A model generated the notes under the pieces. That model was not told the DNA's origin, did not search any database, and worked only from the letters and a program-made list of their open reading frames with translations. DNA of 42,759 nt from Clostridia bacterium (GTDB lineage Bacteria; Bacillota; Clostridia; Oscillospirales; CAG-272), in assembly GCA_017508605.1 (NCBI GenBank), contig JAFVYN010000125.1:1-42759 (forward strand), in the 5' to 3' direction. Both the position numbers and the translations under genes were made by a program. Shown here one piece after another: positions 24,096 through 31,515 of the stretch (the first letter of the stretch is position 1; every line of letters starts with the position of its first letter).

Positions 24096-25001
24096 ATGTG
24101 TACGGCGTTTTCCTGGCACGGTCGGTATTTCGGCAGAAATCTGGATCTTGAATACCGATACCGTGAGGCGGTGGTGAATCTTCCGCGGCACACTCCGATC
24201 GCATACCGGCATTTGCCGCCCGATCACAATCACTATGCTATGATCGGTATGGCGACGGTGGAGGAGGGCTATCCCTTGTTTTACGATGACATGAATGAAT
24301 ACGGACTGTGCGCGGCGGGGCTTCATTTTGTGGGGAACGCCCGATATTTTGCCCCTGTCAGCGGCAAGCTGAATCTTGCTCCGTATGAGCTGATCCCGTA
24401 TCTGCTCACGCGTTGCCGCAGTATTCGGGAGGCTCGGAAGGTGCTTTCAGCCTCTGTTCTGACCGATACTCCCTTTTCCGACGCGCTTCCTTTGTCGGAG
24501 CTTCATTTTTTGGTGTCGGATCGGGAAGGCTCGCTTGTGATCGAGTCGGGGGAAAAGGGGCTTTCGGTCTATGACGCACCCTTGGAGCTTCTCACCAACA
24601 ATCCGCCCTATCCCTTTCACGAAAGGAATATAGAACAGTATCGGCATTTGTCGGAAAAGGAAGGTGAGGAGAGCGTCAGTCGGGGACTGTCTGCCTTCGG
24701 GCTTCCCGGGGATCTTTCGTCCTCCTCGCGCTTTGTCAGAGCGGCGTTTGTGAAAGAGCATGCCTGCTATTATCAGGATACCGCACGGGGCGTTGGGCAG
24801 TGCTTTCATATTCTTTCGTCTGTCAAAATGGTGGAGGGCTGCATCCGTCTTCGTGATGGAGGTATGCCGAAGACCGTCTATTCCGCCTGCCTTGACAGGG
24901 AAACCCTGTCCTATCACGTCATCACCTATGATGATCCCTTGCCGTTGACAGTCAGGCTGTCCCGTGAAGGCGGCATGAGTGAATGCGAAATCTTCTCTTG
25001 A
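24096..25001 (+). CDS. Choloylglycine hydrolase family protein (bile salt hydrolase / penicillin V acylase-like)
   Basis: A 301-residue N-terminal-nucleophile amidase of the linear amide C-N hydrolase family. After removal of Met1 the nucleophile is Cys2 (MCTAF). The other expected residues are seen: Arg14 and Asp17 in GRNLDLEY, Asn in MNEYGLCAAGL, Asn in LTNNPPYPF, and Arg in the SSSSRFVRAAF stretch. The family includes bile salt hydrolases, penicillin V acylases and acyl-homoserine-lactone acylases. A gut clostridial host makes bile salts plausible, but substrate is not set by the sequence. The ATG at 24096 is the only start that exposes Cys as residue 2. Its ribosome site lies in the hairpin that follows mutS2. 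No signal peptide. Confidence 0.9.
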   Translation: MCTAFSWHGRYFGRNLDLEYRYREAVVNLPRHTPIAYRHLPPDHNHYAMIGMATVEEGYPLFYDDMNEYGLCAAGLHFVGNARYFAPVSGKLNLAPYELIPYLLTRCRSIREARKVLSASVLTDTPFSDALPLSELHFLVSDREGSLVIESGEKGLSVYDAPLELLTNNPPYPFHERNIEQYRHLSEKEGEESVSRGLSAFGLPGDLSSSSRFVRAAFVKEHACYYQDTARGVGQCFHILSSVKMVEGCIRLRDGGMPKTVYSACLDRETLSYHVITYDDPLPLTVRLSREGGMSECEIFS

Positions 25002-25026
25002 CTTTTTTTGAGGAATCCGATAGAAT
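24998..25026 (+). promoter_or_regulatory. Promoter of the radical SAM gene, overlapping the upstream stop
   Basis: TTGACT (24998-25003), a 17-base spacer and TAGAAT (25021-25026). The -35 box includes the TGA stop of the choloylglycine-hydrolase-family gene. Confidence 0.7.
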
Positions 25027-25051
25027 AGAGAAAGAGAAGGGAGGGCGGCCT

Positions 25052-25897
25052 ATGTCAAAGCCTTTAAAAAAAGCCTATCTTGAAATTACGAATATCTGCA
25101 ATCTCGATTGCAGCTTTTGTCATAAAACGGCGCGAGAAAAACGCTTTATCGGAAAAGAAGCATTTGCGCACGCCGTCTCGGAACTTTCGCGCGTGGCGGA
25201 TTATGTATATTATCACGTGATGGGCGAGCCACTTCTTCATCCCGAGCTTGCAAAGCTGTTTGAGATCACGGCACAGGCGGGCATGAAGAGTATTCTCACC
25301 ACCAACGGCACACTTTTAAAAAAACGGGAGGCTGTTCTCTTGAACGCTCCCTCGTTACATAAGATCTCGATCTCGCTTCACGCGTATGAAGCCAACGGCA
25401 TGACCGAGTCGCTCGACAGCTATATCGACGGGTGTCTTGATTTTGCCGATAAGGCATCCGCGCGGGGCATTATCGTGGCGCTGAGGCTCTGGAATATCGG
25501 GGGCAAGGAAGCGCTGAACAGCGAGATCCTTGAGAAGATGCACCGAAGATTCGGAGAAAATTTCAAAGAAACGCGGGGCGGCTATCAGCTGAAGGATCAT
25601 TTGTATCTCGAATGGGGCGACTATTTCGAGTGGCCCGATCTTGATGCCGAACGGGTGTCGGCAAGGCATTCCTGCTACGGACTCAGGGACCAGGTTGCCG
25701 TTCTCGTTGACGGCAGTGTCATCCCCTGCTGTCTTGACGCTGAGGGCGTTCTCACCCTCGGCAATCTCTTCACAACACCGATCGAGGAGATCCTTTCGTC
25801 GCCCAGGGCTATAGCACTCAAGCGTTCCTTTGAAACGAGATGCATCACCGAGGAGCTTTGCCTCCGCTGTGACTTTGCGACCAAGCGTGTCAGATAA
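25052..25897 (+). CDS. Radical SAM protein with SPASM-like C-terminus
   Basis: A 281-residue radical SAM enzyme. The 4Fe-4S site is CNLDCSFC (Cys16, Cys20, Cys23) at the N-terminus, and YYHVMGEPLLHPEL matches the usual GGEP-type strand that binds SAM. After the barrel, VIPCCLDAEGVLTLGNL and the C-terminal CITEELCLRC give five further Cys residues arranged like a SPASM auxiliary cluster domain. No peptide precursor or modification partner is visible beside it. The start at 25052 has GGAGGG upstream and its own promoter, which overlaps the end of the preceding gene. Substrate unknown. Confidence 0.88.
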   Translation: MSKPLKKAYLEITNICNLDCSFCHKTAREKRFIGKEAFAHAVSELSRVADYVYYHVMGEPLLHPELAKLFEITAQAGMKSILTTNGTLLKKREAVLLNAPSLHKISISLHAYEANGMTESLDSYIDGCLDFADKASARGIIVALRLWNIGGKEALNSEILEKMHRRFGENFKETRGGYQLKDHLYLEWGDYFEWPDLDAERVSARHSCYGLRDQVAVLVDGSVIPCCLDAEGVLTLGNLFTTPIEEILSSPRAIALKRSFETRCITEELCLRCDFATKRVR

Positions 25898-25980
25898 CCC
25901 CATGGATACTGATGTATCCCCACCCTCAACGATGCACCCAAGTATTCAGTTTTTTGATCCCTCCGCCCTTGCCGACGCAC

Positions 25981-26045
25981 CCCTTTTTCGAAAGTTTTTG
26001 ATCGACCTTTTTCCAAAAAGGTCGCGGGTGTGGGCAGCGCCCACA
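25981..26045. repeat. Palindromic intergenic repeat-like element
   Basis: The 329-base gap 25898-26226 has no gene. It contains GACCTTTTT/AAAAAGGTC (26004-26012 with 26015-26023) and TGTGGGC/GCCCACA (26029-26035 with 26039-26045). This two-hairpin layout resembles dispersed repeats I have seen between genes of Oscillospirales genomes. Its copy number cannot be judged from one window. Confidence 0.5.
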
Positions 26046-26060
26046 TAACCTGAAGCAAAG

Positions 26061-26114
26061 CCTTGTGTCAGCGCTCACACTTCCTCACAGCGCTGACACA
26101 AGGCGCGTTTTTTT
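26061..26114 (+). terminator. Strong terminator downstream of the radical SAM gene
   Basis: CCTTGTGTCAGCGCT (26061-26075) pairs perfectly with 26089-26103, loop 13 bases, followed after GCG by a run of seven Ts. It lies about 160 bases after the gene it would end. Confidence 0.85.
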
Positions 26115-26169
26115 GTTGCGACATCTCGGTCACCTCCTCCCAAACAAGCAGCAAGCAGTAAGTGACAGC

Positions 26170-26216
26170 AAAAAGCCGCTATCAAACGCTTTTCTGAAAG
26201 CGCTTGATAGCGGCTT
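26170..26216 (-). terminator. Terminator of the coaX / S-component operon
   Basis: AAGCCGCTATCAA (26173-26185) pairs with TTGATAGCGGCTT (26204-26216), and CGCTTT/AAAGCG extends the stem inside. It has five Ts on the minus strand and begins ten bases after the S-component stop. Confidence 0.88.
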
Positions 26217-26226
26217 ATTTCTGATA

Positions 26227-26817
26227 TTACGCCTTCTTTGTGCGGATCCTCAGAATACGCAGGATGGCGGGGCTGACGATGACGTTGGCGATCAGCTCGA
26301 ACACGAAATTCAGTCCGACGTAGAAAATGATGAGATACGCGAAGACCGACATGCCTTCTGTTGCCGCGGCGGTGGTGACCGAATCGGTGAAGAAGAGAAG
26401 GCAACCGACCAAGAAGATGCCGGTGTTGACCACGGGACATACAATGGCGCCGACGATCACGGCGAGATACAGATTGAATTTCCTTAAGAGCTTGAAGACA
26501 AGTCCCGCCAGATAGCCCGCGAGAATGCCCTTGATCATGACGGTGATGAGCGTACCCGGTAAGCTGAGACCGAACCAGAATGCCGCGTCGGGTGTGATGA
26601 AGAAGACGATCCCCGATACGCCGCCGAGCAAAGCACCTGCCCAGGGTCCGAGATATGCCGCGCCGAGTACGACGGGAATGAGTGTCAGGGAGATCGACGC
26701 AAGCCCCCCGATCTTGATGAAGCCGCCAAAATACGAAAGAATGGCGACCATTGCGATGAGCAATGCCATAAGCACAAGCTTTTCGGTTCGCTCACGGTTT
26801 TGAATGGCTGTTTTCAT
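26227..26817 (-). CDS. ECF transporter S component, probably pantothenate (PanT-like)
   Basis: A 196-residue membrane protein with about six helices, of the substrate-binding S-component type. It would work with the shared EcfA-EcfA'-EcfT module, which is not in the window. The N-terminal helix ends in the A/S-rich stretch used to dock on EcfT. LIPVVLGAAYLGPWAGALLGG is the typical loop of the ECF S-component family. The gene follows coaX by 83 bases on the same strand, with AGGAGG before its ATG and a shared terminator. Co-transcription with pantothenate kinase is the reason for proposing pantothenate; the sequence alone does not fix the vitamin. Confidence 0.82.
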   Translation of the reverse strand: MKTAIQNRERTEKLVLMALLIAMVAILSYFGGFIKIGGLASISLTLIPVVLGAAYLGPWAGALLGGVSGIVFFITPDAAFWFGLSLPGTLITVMIKGILAGYLAGLVFKLLRKFNLYLAVIVGAIVCPVVNTGIFLVGCLLFFTDSVTTAAATEGMSVFAYLIIFYVGLNFVFELIANVIVSPAILRILRIRTKKA

Positions 26818-26900
26818 AAAAATTTCCTCCTTGCTGTCGTCCGCTTATGCGGTACAACGCATACTGTATATGATCCGCTGTGGCGGAAGCATATCAAAGG

Positions 26901-27668
26901 TCAGGGTCTGTTCTTGCGATACAGAAGGTGAAGTCCCTTGAGGACGAGATGCTCGTCCAGGGTGATTGTGTGCTGACAGAGGGGCAGGATCGTTTCTGCC
27001 ATGTCTCCCGTGGCATAGACCGAAAGCGCTTCGCCGTATTCCTTAACGATCCGATCGATCATGCCGTCAACAAGACTGGCGTTGCCGTAAAGCACACCCG
27101 AGCACATGCAGTCGCGGGTATTTTTCCCGATCACCGAGGCGGGAAGGGAGAGACTGATCCTCGGAAGCTGTGCCGTCTTTTCGGAAAGGGCGTTCAGACC
27201 CATCATCACCCCCGGGATGATCGACGTGCCGATAAACGCGCCGTTTTTGTCAACGAGCGTCATTTTGGTCGCCGTACCCATATCAATGATGAGCGCGGGT
27301 GTTTTGTAAAGTGAGCCCACCGCAACGGCGGCGGCAATGAGATCGGCACCCACCGACGAGGGAATGTCGCAACGGATACTGATGCCGCTTTTGATCCCCG
27401 GGCCTACGAAGAGAGGCTCTGTGCGGAAAAGAAAGCGAATGGCATTTTCGATCACGCCGTTCAAGGGCGGTACGACCGAAGCGACGATCGCTCCCGTGAC
27501 CGACGCGGGATCAATGCGGTAGAGGGATAAAACATCCCGAAAGCTGATGGCATATTCATCGGTGCATTTTGCCGTATCGGTTGCAATGTGTGAGACGAAA
27601 ACAAGCTTTTCCCCCGAAAAACCGCCGAGTGTCAGCGTGCTGTTTCCGATATCGACTGTCAGGATCAT
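26901..27668 (-). CDS. coaX: Type III pantothenate kinase
   Basis: A 255-residue kinase that phosphorylates pantothenate in the first step of coenzyme A synthesis. It belongs to the ASKHA fold and needs a monovalent cation. Motifs: DIGNSTLTLGGF (phosphate loop), GADLIAAAVAV with the catalytic Asp, and IDMGTATKMTLVD. The start at 27668 has AAGGAGGG in front; the frame extends a little further upstream without a ribosome site. The promoter at 27698-27726 drives coaX and the S-component gene. Confidence 0.95.
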   Translation of the reverse strand: MILTVDIGNSTLTLGGFSGEKLVFVSHIATDTAKCTDEYAISFRDVLSLYRIDPASVTGAIVASVVPPLNGVIENAIRFLFRTEPLFVGPGIKSGISIRCDIPSSVGADLIAAAVAVGSLYKTPALIIDMGTATKMTLVDKNGAFIGTSIIPGVMMGLNALSEKTAQLPRISLSLPASVIGKNTRDCMCSGVLYGNASLVDGMIDRIVKEYGEALSVYATGDMAETILPLCQHTITLDEHLVLKGLHLLYRKNRP

Positions 27669-27697
27669 CGGTATCCCTCCTTTTTGATTTCGAGTCA

Positions 27698-27726
27698 ATT
27701 GTAGCACAACGAAAGCGAAAAATCAA
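27698..27726 (-). promoter_or_regulatory. SigA-type promoter of coaX
   Basis: On the minus strand TTGATT (27721-27726), a 17-base spacer and TACAAT (27698-27703), 30 bases before the ATG. Confidence 0.8.
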
Positions 27727-27761
27727 GAGTTCACGCGCGGTTTTCCTTGCGTTTTCGTGTT

Positions 27762-29288
27762 TTACTTTCTGAAGGAAATGATGCCGTCTGTCTTTTTCTC
27801 CTCTAAAAGCGTGCCGTTTTCGTCAAAGGTGTACACCATGATCCGTGAAGTGCCTGCAAAGGTGAAGGATGAGGTCATGGGAGAATAGATCACAGAAAGG
27901 ATCTGACCGACCTGCCAGACGAGATGCCCGTTTTCATCGATCGACAAAAATCCGTCACGCGATGCTTTGACCGAATAGAATTCCTCGACAGCCCCTGTTT
28001 TTTGGTTGCAGACGAGAAGATACGCGGTGTGGCAGTCTCTTGCGATCTCGTTCAGCGCTTCGCTTGTCAAGATGCCGCCCTCCGAAGAATCCCACGTGGG
28101 ATTCTGAAAGGCATAGTCCTGCATGGGAGAGGCACCCTTGGGCGTTGCGTAGGCAGAAAGATAGATCTTGCCGCGGTATTCGATAAGGTCGGTGATGTAA
28201 TACCGCTCGGTATCGTGCGTGTAAGAATAGGACTCGCTGACCGTGCCGTCGGGAAGCACCTTCAGAATTTTAGCAAATTCTCCGGTATGGATGCTCCAAA
28301 GCTGTAAGAGAAAGCCGTTTTCCGCTTCTTTGGCGCAGGCGACTCCGTAATTGCCGATCTCCGTGATCTTGCGGTCAAGCTCCTTGCCGCTTCGTCCCAG
28401 ACGGACAAAGCCGAGATTGACGAAATCGCCGCGGAAAAAGATCGCGTAGCTGCCGCTTTTCTCTTCCATTGCCGCCACGACAAATTCAGTGTTGTATTCT
28501 CCCGAAAGGGCTTTTTGCCACTCGCACTTGCCGTGATGGTTGATCTTCGCAACGTAGCTGTGAGTGGGAGCGAGCGAGGAATTGCGGTATGTCGAGCCGT
28601 ATACGAGGACACCATCCGAAACCGTTACGAAGTCATCGATCGGGAAATCGGTGATCTCTGTAGTAGAAAGAAGTGTTTCGCCGTCATAGATCTCAAAATA
28701 CGCCTTGTCGAACAGGGAGATCCCCGTGCCGTCGGGCTTGGAGTTCACGTATTCGTTGCGGTAGCTGTAGCGAATGCCCTCGGGAACGGTCGGGTTTTTC
28801 AATACCGCGTTCAGCTTTTGCCAAAGGGATTTGATCTCCTCGGGCGAGGGTGTGTCGGGAATGATCTCATAGCCGTCGACCGAGTTTTTGATGATCCCTT
28901 GCCCGATCACGTCGGCAGTCTTGTCATAGACGAAACGCTCCTCGGTGATGTCACGGTAGATAGTTTTGATCTCGCTTCGGGTAAGGCTGTCATAGGGCAG
29001 ATCGTGGGCTTCGAAGAAATATACCGCCTCACGGTATTCCTTTTGCTCGGCGGCGAAGACGCCCATACCGACCGCAAGAAGAAGGCATAGTACCGAGAAG
29101 GCGACTGCAAGGACGGCGCGCCGTCTTGTGAGGCACGGTTTTGCCTTTTTGAAAAGACGGCTTTCGGTTTTTTTATAGATCCGTTTGCTCAGCGCCTTAT
29201 CCTTTTCGGTAACGTCGGTGTCCGAGAGCAGTGCCGACAGCTCATAGGTGTCAAGGCTGTCGAGCAGCTCGGTGATATGCTGTTTCAT
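27762..29288 (-). CDS. Putative membrane-bound anti-sigma factor with large outer domain
   Basis: A 508-residue single-pass membrane protein. Residues 1-55 are cytoplasmic and charged, including TELLDSLDTYELSALLSDTDV, suitable for binding a sigma factor. One transmembrane helix lies at about 56-79. The outer part begins with YFFEAHDLPYDSLTRSEIKTIYRDI, a motif I know from clostridial membrane proteins encoded beside sigma factors. Beta-rich repeats like a propeller (GTYVAKINHHG-type, FVRLGRSGKEL, GHLVWQVGQ) follow to the end. It overlaps the sigma gene by four bases, a common arrangement for sigma/anti-sigma pairs. I infer that it holds the sigma factor until an outside signal is sensed. The classical ZAS zinc motif is not seen. 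Confidence 0.72.
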   Translation of the reverse strand: MKQHITELLDSLDTYELSALLSDTDVTEKDKALSKRIYKKTESRLFKKAKPCLTRRRAVLAVAFSVLCLLLAVGMGVFAAEQKEYREAVYFFEAHDLPYDSLTRSEIKTIYRDITEERFVYDKTADVIGQGIIKNSVDGYEIIPDTPSPEEIKSLWQKLNAVLKNPTVPEGIRYSYRNEYVNSKPDGTGISLFDKAYFEIYDGETLLSTTEITDFPIDDFVTVSDGVLVYGSTYRNSSLAPTHSYVAKINHHGKCEWQKALSGEYNTEFVVAAMEEKSGSYAIFFRGDFVNLGFVRLGRSGKELDRKITEIGNYGVACAKEAENGFLLQLWSIHTGEFAKILKVLPDGTVSESYSYTHDTERYYITDLIEYRGKIYLSAYATPKGASPMQDYAFQNPTWDSSEGGILTSEALNEIARDCHTAYLLVCNQKTGAVEEFYSVKASRDGFLSIDENGHLVWQVGQILSVIYSPMTSSFTFAGTSRIMVYTFDENGTLLEEKKTDGIISFRK

Positions 29289-29827
29289 GAAAAATCACCT
29301 CCGAATTGTTTGCGCAGTTTTTGAATCGCGCGGTGGGCACGGGTGTCGATGGCGGATACCGTCATGCCGAGGGAGGACGCGATCTCTTTCGTGCTTTCCC
29401 CGAGATAGTATTTTCGCATGACGATATCGCGGTCGGTCTTGTCAAGTGAGAGAATGGCTTCGATCAGGACTTTTTTGAAAAGCGCTTCGTCGGGTCCCGC
29501 GTCGAAGAATGCTCCGTCCTCGGAAAGAAGGGCTTCGTCAAGGGGGAGCGGGGGCGCTTGGCGATGCCGTAAAAAGTCGATGGCATTGTGTCTTGCGATC
29601 GTACAAAGATAGGCTTTGATACTGCCGCGCGAGGGATCCCAGCGCGAAAGCGTCTGATAAAACTCACAGAAGGTATCGGCAACCACATCCTCGATATCGG
29701 AAGAAAAGGCGGGCGAGAGATGACGCCTGATCACGGCATGGACAATGCCTGTATACCTTTTCATGACAAGCCGCATGCCGTGTTCGGCATCGGTCTTTAA
29801 CAGTTCTGACAGTGCTTCATCCTTCAT
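29285..29827 (-). CDS. ECF-type sigma-70 factor
   Basis: A 180-residue extracytoplasmic-function sigma factor. Region 2 spans about 25-90 (EDVVADTFCEFYQTLSRWDPSRGSIKAYLCTIARHNAIDFLR) and region 4 about 115-175 (LDKTDRDIVMRKYYLGESTKEIASSLGM, then SAIDTRAHRAIQKLR). The linker is short and there is no region 3, as expected for ECF factors. The start at 29827 has AAGGAGG five bases upstream. It is translationally coupled to the putative anti-sigma gene. A possible self-recognised promoter lies at 29857-29884. Confidence 0.9.
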   Translation of the reverse strand: MKDEALSELLKTDAEHGMRLVMKRYTGIVHAVIRRHLSPAFSSDIEDVVADTFCEFYQTLSRWDPSRGSIKAYLCTIARHNAIDFLRHRQAPPLPLDEALLSEDGAFFDAGPDEALFKKVLIEAILSLDKTDRDIVMRKYYLGESTKEIASSLGMTVSAIDTRAHRAIQKLRKQFGGDFS

Positions 29828-29856
29828 GGCTTCCTCCTTTTCGTTCTTCATCTGTC

Positions 29857-29884
29857 TATGCGCAGAAAAAACCGAAATCTTACA
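29857..29884 (-). promoter_or_regulatory. Possible ECF-type autoregulatory promoter
   Basis: On the minus strand TGTAAG(ATTT) (29879-29884 and on), a 16-base spacer and CGCATA (29857-29862), about 30 bases before the sigma start. It resembles ECF promoters of the TGAAC/CGT kind and there is no SigA-type alternative. The assignment is tentative. Confidence 0.35.
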
Positions 29885-29896
29885 ATAAAACAGTAA

Positions 29897-29937
29897 AAAA
29901 GTGCCTCTCCGTATGCGGTACACCGATGCGGAGAGGC
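29897..29937 (-). terminator. Terminator after msrA
   Basis: GCCTCTCCG (about 29903-29911) pairs with CGGAGAGGC (29929-29937), with further pairing inside the loop. The minus strand ends in a run of six or more Ts. It separates msrA from the sigma operon. Confidence 0.83.
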
Positions 29938-29945
29938 TGAGCACG

Positions 29946-30443
29946 TTATTGCGGCTGTTTTCGTCCCGAGGCGATCAGCTCTTCTTCGAAGGCTTCGGGA
30001 TTTTTCAAGTAATAGTCCTGATGCTCCTCTTCGGCGGGGTAGAAGCGCTTGAAGGGTTCAAGGGCGATATACGTCTTTTGCCCCGATGCTTCTTCCAACG
30101 CGCGGATCATCGCTTCGGCATCGGCTTTCTCACTGTCGGAGGTATAATATACGGCAAGGGTATAGGAATGACCGCGGTCGATGAACTGCCCTTCGCCGTC
30201 ATAGGGGTCAACACCCGACAGAAAGATGTCAAGAAGCTCGGTATAGGGAACTTTTTCGTCGTCATAGTCCACGGCGATCGTCTCGCGGTGGCGTGTTTTC
30301 TGGCTTTTGACGAGCTTGTAGGTGGGGGTTTCTTCCTCACCCCCCGAATAGCCTGCCGTGACCGAGAAAACACCCTTGGTCATTTTGAAAAACGGGGTGA
30401 TACACCAGAAGCATCCGCCCGCAAAATACGCGATTTTTCTCAT
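29946..30443 (-). CDS. msrA: Peptide-methionine (S)-S-oxide reductase MsrA
   Basis: A 165-residue repair enzyme that reduces methionine-S-sulfoxide in proteins, using thioredoxin. The catalytic Cys11 lies in GGCFWC, followed by TAGYSGGEEETPTY, and the C-terminal EEEHQDYYLKNP is typical. Cys14 is the only other Cys, so recycling cannot use the C-terminal Cys pair found in some MsrA forms. There is no MsrB domain. The gene begins four bases after the stop of the DUF4177 gene and has no proper ribosome site of its own, only AAGGG partly within that stop region, so it is probably translated by coupling. Confidence 0.94.
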   Translation of the reverse strand: MRKIAYFAGGCFWCITPFFKMTKGVFSVTAGYSGGEEETPTYKLVKSQKTRHRETIAVDYDDEKVPYTELLDIFLSGVDPYDGEGQFIDRGHSYTLAVYYTSDSEKADAEAMIRALEEASGQKTYIALEPFKRFYPAEEEHQDYYLKNPEAFEEELIASGRKQPQ

Positions 30444-30447
30444 ACCC

Positions 30448-30660
30448 TTATACCGGCGCTCTTTTGAAGAGACAAAGAATGCCGTAGGAGTCGCTTGTGA
30501 CGGTAGAAACAAGCTCCCAGCCCTCGGCGCCGAGACGGTTCATGGCATCGGTCAGATTGTTTGCCGGCAGGGACTCGGACCCGTTTTGGCGAAAGAGTGA
30601 AAAAACGCTCGGGGTGGTGGGGGAATAGGTCTGCAGTGTCAGATATTCGTAACGGATCAT
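30448..30660 (-). CDS. Small DUF4177 family protein
   Basis: A 70-residue protein with the DUF4177 pattern: an N-terminal YEYLTLQTY strand, AMNRLGAEGWELVSTV, and a final LCLFKRAP strand. Function is unknown in the family. AAAGGAG lies seven bases before the ATG, and a consensus promoter lies just upstream. It ends four bases before msrA and seems to deliver ribosomes to that gene. Confidence 0.8.
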   Translation of the reverse strand: MIRYEYLTLQTYSPTTPSVFSLFRQNGSESLPANNLTDAMNRLGAEGWELVSTVTSDSYGILCLFKRAPV

Positions 30661-30690
30661 GTGAGATCTCCTTTGTTGGTTGTTTCTTTC

Positions 30691-30719
30691 AGTATACCAT
30701 GCACGGCTCGTCTTGTCAA
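30691..30719 (-). promoter_or_regulatory. Consensus promoter of the DUF4177-msrA operon
   Basis: On the minus strand TTGACA (30714-30719), a 17-base spacer and TATACT (30691-30696). Confidence 0.88.
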
Positions 30720-30843
30720 GAGCAGGGCTTCGGGCAATTTTTCTTGTTTTTTGGAAAAAAGAGAAAAAAGCGCTTTGCGGAAACAAAATCTTAACAATTG
30801 TATGCTATCATAAGGCTACCAATGAAACAGTAGGAGGAATACC

Positions 30844-31515
30844 GTGTTTAAGATCTTAGTGGTAGAGGATGACAGCGCTCTTCTTCGTTCGGTCACGACC
30901 TTTCTTTCGGCAAACGGGTATCGGGCGATCGGCTGCGGCAGTGTCGCGGAAGCCTATGACGCAATGTATAAAATGACCTTTGATCTCATCATTTCGGATA
31001 TTATGATGCCGGGCACGGACGGGTTTTCCTTTGCTTCGGGTGTCCGTGCTTTGAACCGTGATATCCCGATCCTTTTTATGAGCGCAAGAGACGATTTCGC
31101 TGCCAAGGCAAAGGGCTTTGAGATCGGGATCGACGATTATATGACGAAGCCCGTCGATCCCAAGGAGCTGCTGCTTCGCATCGGCGCGCTCCTTCGCCGC
31201 GCAAAGATCGCCGCCAGCCGCCGTATTGAGGTCGGTGACTTCGTGATGGATGCCGATGAGCGCTCCGCTACCCTGAAGGGTGAGGAGATCCCGCTGACGG
31301 CAAGGGAATTCGATCTTTTATATAAGCTTTTGTCCTATCCGAAAAAGACCTTTACGAGAGGACAACTGATGGATGAGTTCTGGGACATGGATTCCGATAC
31401 CGGCACACGCACCATCGACGTGTATATGACCAAGCTTCGCGCGAAGCTTGTGAACTGCCACAGCTTCGAGATCCGGACGGTTCACGGGCTTGGCTATAAG
31501 GCGGTGATCAAATGA
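30844..31515 (+). CDS. OmpR/PhoB-family response regulator
   Basis: A 223-residue two-component regulator. Receiver domain 1-115: acidic pocket EDD (8-10), phospho-acceptor Asp52 in ISDIMMPGTDG, FMSARDD, and Lys in MTKPVDPKEL. The winged-helix DNA-binding domain covers about 130-222 (LTAREFDLLYKLLSYPKKTFTRGQL and DVYMTKLRAKL). It starts with GTG behind TAGGAGG. The region in front has TTAACA and an extended TGCTATCAT -10 box, but no good -35 box, as in activated promoters. It overlaps the kinase gene by four bases. Confidence 0.95.
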   Translation: MFKILVVEDDSALLRSVTTFLSANGYRAIGCGSVAEAYDAMYKMTFDLIISDIMMPGTDGFSFASGVRALNRDIPILFMSARDDFAAKAKGFEIGIDDYMTKPVDPKELLLRIGALLRRAKIAASRRIEVGDFVMDADERSATLKGEEIPLTAREFDLLYKLLSYPKKTFTRGQLMDEFWDMDSDTGTRTIDVYMTKLRAKLVNCHSFEIRTVHGLGYKAVIK

